Shown one piece after another: positions 61,587 through 64,000 of a stretch of 64,000 nt of DNA (positions are counted from its first letter, which is position 1; each line of letters starts with the position of its first letter). Below the pieces are notes generated by a model. The model did not search any database and had not been told where the DNA came from. It worked only from the letters and a program-made list of their open reading frames with translations. Both the position numbers and the translations under genes were made by a program. The stretch comes from JALOAD01 sp023228995 [NCBI: Candidatus Muiribacterium halophilum] (GTDB lineage: Bacteria; Muiribacteriota; Muiribacteriia; Muiribacteriales), in assembly GCA_023228995.1 (NCBI GenBank), contig JALOAD010000011.1:16845-80844 (forward strand). Direction: 5' to 3'.

Positions 61587-62181
61587 ATATTTTTAATTTT
61601 TTTATGATATTATTTACATCTTTTTTAAAATCTTCAATATTACTATTATTAAAAATTCTAAAATCTATATATTGAGCATAATCTTGGTAATTAACCTGAT
61701 TTTTATATATGTTTTTTAATGTATTTATTTTTTCATTATCTCTTAAACTTACTCTTTTTAATATATTTTCTAAATCACTTTCTACCCACAAAACATTATC
61801 TGCTAATTTATGAAGTTTTGCTTCAAACATAACAGCAGCTTCAAATACAATATTTTGTTTTATATTTTTACAATAAAGAAGAAATTTTTTTAACTCTAAA
61901 AATAAAAATGGATGAGTTATACTATTTAAATTTTGAAGTTCTTTTTTGTTATTAAATACAATTTCTCTTAATTTTTTACGATCGAGTTTATTTTCTTTAT
62001 CAAATATAATATTACCAAACTTTAGTTTAAGTTTATCGAGTATTTCATGTGAATTATCAATCATTGTTCTTGCGAATACATCACAATTTATAACAAAAAA
62101 ATCAGCTTTTTCAAACATTGATATCAATGTAGTTTTACCACTTCCAATTTTGCCGGTAACTCCAATTATAACAGAATTCAT
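61585..62181 (-). CDS. coaE: Dephospho-CoA kinase
   Basis: A 198-residue P-loop kinase performing the last step of CoA synthesis. The Walker A motif is GVTGKIGSGKTT (8-19), followed by DVFAR and a lid region RVSLRDNEKI. Length is normal. Its ATG overlaps the preceding stop as ATGA. panD, also for CoA, lies elsewhere in the window. Confidence 0.94.
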   Translation of the reverse strand: MNSVIIGVTGKIGSGKTTLISMFEKADFFVINCDVFARTMIDNSHEILDKLKLKFGNIIFDKENKLDRKKLREIVFNNKKELQNLNSITHPFLFLELKKFLLYCKNIKQNIVFEAAVMFEAKLHKLADNVLWVESDLENILKRVSLRDNEKINTLKNIYKNQVNYQDYAQYIDFRIFNNSNIEDFKKDVNNIIKKLKI

Positions 62182-62711
62182 ATATTAAATCTCTTAAGTT
62201 CTTCTTCTATTTTTTCAAAAGTATTTTTACAGGTTTTTGGACCTTTACACTTTGAATGTTCCTTTTTTAATATATCCATATAATCTCTTAATATGGTGAT
62301 TTTATTTTTATATTCAGAAGATATCTCATTAATTGTATAAACAAGCTCATTGTATTTTTTTTCTTCATTTTTAATTTTAAAATTTAAATTTCCATCTCTT
62401 ATCTTTTTTAAACCATGAACAACATTTTCATTGGAATTACTTATAATTTTAACTATAAAATAAACAACAAAAAACATTATGAAAAAATCAAATATAAACA
62501 AGAATATAAGTTTAAACCACATTTTTTCAAATAATAATTGTAATATCATATGAAGTTTAAAATAATCAGATTTCTCTAAAAGTTCAAAACTAACATGTTT
62601 TATAATAAAAAATACATTTGAGAAAATAATAAAAGTACATATTGCTACTGAAAGCATAATCCCAGTAAAAAGATCAAAGTTTTTTATTATTGTCCCTATT
62701 CTTCTTCTCAT
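62178..62711 (-). CDS. Two-helix membrane protein with HAMP-like linker
   Basis: A 177-residue protein with helices at about 15-38 and 68-90, a short outer segment and a HAMP-like helical tail (GLKKIRDGNLNFKIK, then NELVYTINEI) ending in a coiled coil with two cysteines (CKGPKTC). No output domain follows. It overlaps both neighbours as ATGA. It resembles the protein at 4480 in layout but not closely in sequence. Role unknown. Confidence 0.68.
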   Translation of the reverse strand: MRRRIGTIIKNFDLFTGIMLSVAICTFIIFSNVFFIIKHVSFELLEKSDYFKLHMILQLLFEKMWFKLIFLFIFDFFIMFFVVYFIVKIISNSNENVVHGLKKIRDGNLNFKIKNEEKKYNELVYTINEISSEYKNKITILRDYMDILKKEHSKCKGPKTCKNTFEKIEEELKRFNI

Positions 62712-64000
62712 TCGTCAAAGAATTTCCTAATCTGTTTTTCCATAGTATTTAAAGTTGCTTTTTCATTACATTCAATAAAAACAGAAAATTCAGAAACTAG
62801 CGGATGAGCGATTATAAGAATAAAAGAATTATCATTAAATAGAATTTTATAACCATCTTTTTGAATTTGATCCTTTATTGAATTTTTTTCAAAAAGAACA
62901 CCAATGTTTTTTATTTTTCCAAGTATTCTCATTTTTTCTTCTTCATCCCTAACTCTAATATTAATTTTAGAAGAAAAATACTGCCCATGAATTTCTGTGA
63001 ATTCTTCTGAAAGTTCAATAATACTCTTATCAGTAACATTCATAATTTCAATAATACAAAGTAAAAATAAAATACTATCTCTATAAGGAATATATTCAGA
63101 AAAAGTATAACCACCTGAATGATCACAACCAAATAATATCTTTCCTTTTATAACTTTTTCTGTAATATGCTTAAAACCAGTATAGGTTTCTATCAATTCA
63201 ACACCATTAGTAACACAGATTTTATCAATTATATTCGAAGTACAAGTTGTTTTGGCAACAACACCATTTTTTCCTTTTGTTTTAAGAATATATTCAAGAA
63301 CTATTCCGAGTAAAACATCTCGATTTAATCTATTACCATTTTTATCAATAAAACTTATTCTATCACCCGAACTATCAAATGCAACACCAAGATCTGCTTC
63401 TGAATTTTTAACAGTTTCGCTCAAAGATTCAAGATTGTCTTTTTCAGGATCAGGTGTTCTTTCTGAAAAAGCCGGATTATAATCTGAATTTATTTCAATT
63501 ATATCTGATGATTTACCTAATATTTTATGAAATACACCTCTAATTGGACCATTTATACAATCAATAACAATTTTTAAACCATTTTCTTTAAGTTTTTTAA
63601 ATTCAATTTTCTTTTCTACAAGTTTATTATATTCTTGTATCATATCAACAGGTTCAACCTGAGAAAGTGCAAGTGCTTGATCATAGTTTTTATATTCAAT
63701 TTCTTCTTCCATATCACTTATAAGTCTAATATTTCTTTCAATTTCCATAGATATATGACTCATAGCTGGACCTGCATAATCAGGTATGAATTTAATACCA
63801 TTATATGAATAATTCTTATTTCCAGCTGTTATCATTATACCTGAAGAACATTTTAGATTTTTAACACAAGCCATTAAACAAACTTCAGGAACATCCCTTT
63901 CTGTCATATAACATTTTATATTATTTCCTGTAAGAACTTCAGCAATAAGCTCTGCATATTTATAAGAAAGAAATCTTGTATCATAAGCTATTGCAACATG
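62708..64000 (-). CDS. Phosphohexomutase-fold protein with degenerate active site (5' end outside)
   Basis: At least 430 residues; the frame is open to the window edge and reads HVAIAYDTRFLSYKYAELIA before the first internal Met, which matches the start region of phosphogluco-/phosphomannomutases. The family motifs are altered: the phosphoserine loop TASHNP reads TAGNKN; the metal loop DxDxDR reads DSSGDR; the sugar loop GEESG reads GCDHSGG; the phosphate loop RPSGTE reads IAHPLVSE. The fold is kept at full length, so it looks like a pseudoenzyme rather than a decaying gene. Role unknown. Confidence 0.82.
   Translation of the reverse strand, partial: HVAIAYDTRFLSYKYAELIAEVLTGNNIKCYMTERDVPEVCLMACVKNLKCSSGIMITAGNKNYSYNGIKFIPDYAGPAMSHISMEIERNIRLISDMEEEIEYKNYDQALALSQVEPVDMIQEYNKLVEKKIEFKKLKENGLKIVIDCINGPIRGVFHKILGKSSDIIEINSDYNPAFSERTPDPEKDNLESLSETVKNSEADLGVAFDSSGDRISFIDKNGNRLNRDVLLGIVLEYILKTKGKNGVVAKTTCTSNIIDKICVTNGVELIETYTGFKHITEKVIKGKILFGCDHSGGYTFSEYIPYRDSILFLLCIIEIMNVTDKSIIELSEEFTEIHGQYFSSKINIRVRDEEEKMRILGKIKNIGVLFEKNSIKDQIQKDGYKILFNDNSFILIIAHPLVSEFSVFIECNEKATLNTMEKQIRKFFDE

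Noticed and set aside
1-64000. tRNA, rRNA or a recognisable riboswitch
   Set aside because: No cloverleaf, rRNA-like stretch or known riboswitch core was recognised by eye in the gaps; a covariance-model scan would be needed to exclude them.

Overview
This is a very AT-rich chromosomal stretch from a diderm (Gram-negative-type) bacterium. The outer envelope is indicated by signal-peptide beta-barrel candidates ending in aromatic or barrel-like C-termini, lipoproteins together with lgt and lspA, and a periplasmic-type M16 peptidase. DivIVA and SepF occur in the same window, although they are more typical of Firmicutes, Actinobacteria and Cyanobacteria. A Na+-translocating methylmalonyl-CoA-type decarboxylase, a type-2 isoleucyl-tRNA synthetase, sigma-54 regulation and many HEAT/TPR proteins suggest a deep-branching, probably anaerobic lineage; Muiribacteriota or a similar candidate phylum is my guess only. 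The standard code applies: UGA ends many genes here. Genes are tightly packed, many overlap as ATGA or TGATG, and most have strong Shine-Dalgarno (SD) sites. Clear sigma-70 promoters (TTGACA-17/18-TATAAT type) can be read in several gaps.

Layout. 1-11309 (minus strand) is one long housekeeping run whose order resembles the Firmicutes ylmE-sepF-ylmG-divIVA-ileS-lspA-ylyB cluster. Here it reads yggS, sepF, yggT, divIVA, then mtnA and a class II aldolase, then lspA, lgt, rluD, a pilin-like protein, a HAMP protein and a TPR protein; a GNAT gene, an M42 peptidase, fabH and mgtE lie further on. 11310-23156 carries three large HEAT-repeat proteins, a polysaccharide pyruvyl transferase-like gene, two unknown genes and ileS. 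23157-23863 is dominated by an 8-bp tandem repeat array with no G on the + strand over 518 nt. 23864-39614 (minus strand) runs from the Na+-pump decarboxylase operon through an amidohydrolase, an RlpA-like lipoprotein, a PHP phosphoesterase, two TPR membrane proteins, an outer-membrane protein and a sigma-54 two-component pair to small membrane, GNAT and HAD genes. 39876-50133 holds exported proteins, a metallopeptidase, the rng / DUF2344 / radical-SAM cluster, a nitroreductase and panD. 50313-64000 holds a 5'-nucleotidase, a GlcD-type oxidase, an M16 peptidase, secG, fmt, def, a DMT transporter, an outer-membrane protein, serA, coaE, a second HAMP-like protein and a phosphohexomutase-like gene cut by the window edge.

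Most notable points: (1) rng is interrupted by an in-frame UGA, with 62 more conserved-looking codons behind it; (2) the 5'-nucleotidase gene has no ATG/GTG/TTG start and must begin at CTG or ATT to include its catalytic N-terminus; (3) the terminal phosphohexomutase-like protein has lost its recognisable catalytic motifs; (4) intergenic regions hold families of hairpins and dispersed repeats, including a compensatory base change, a 40-bp inverted pair 26 kb apart and the octamer array; (5) several small genes missed by size cut-offs are supported by SD sites (36-, 48- and 45-residue products). No tRNA, rRNA, CRISPR array, transposase or prophage gene was seen.
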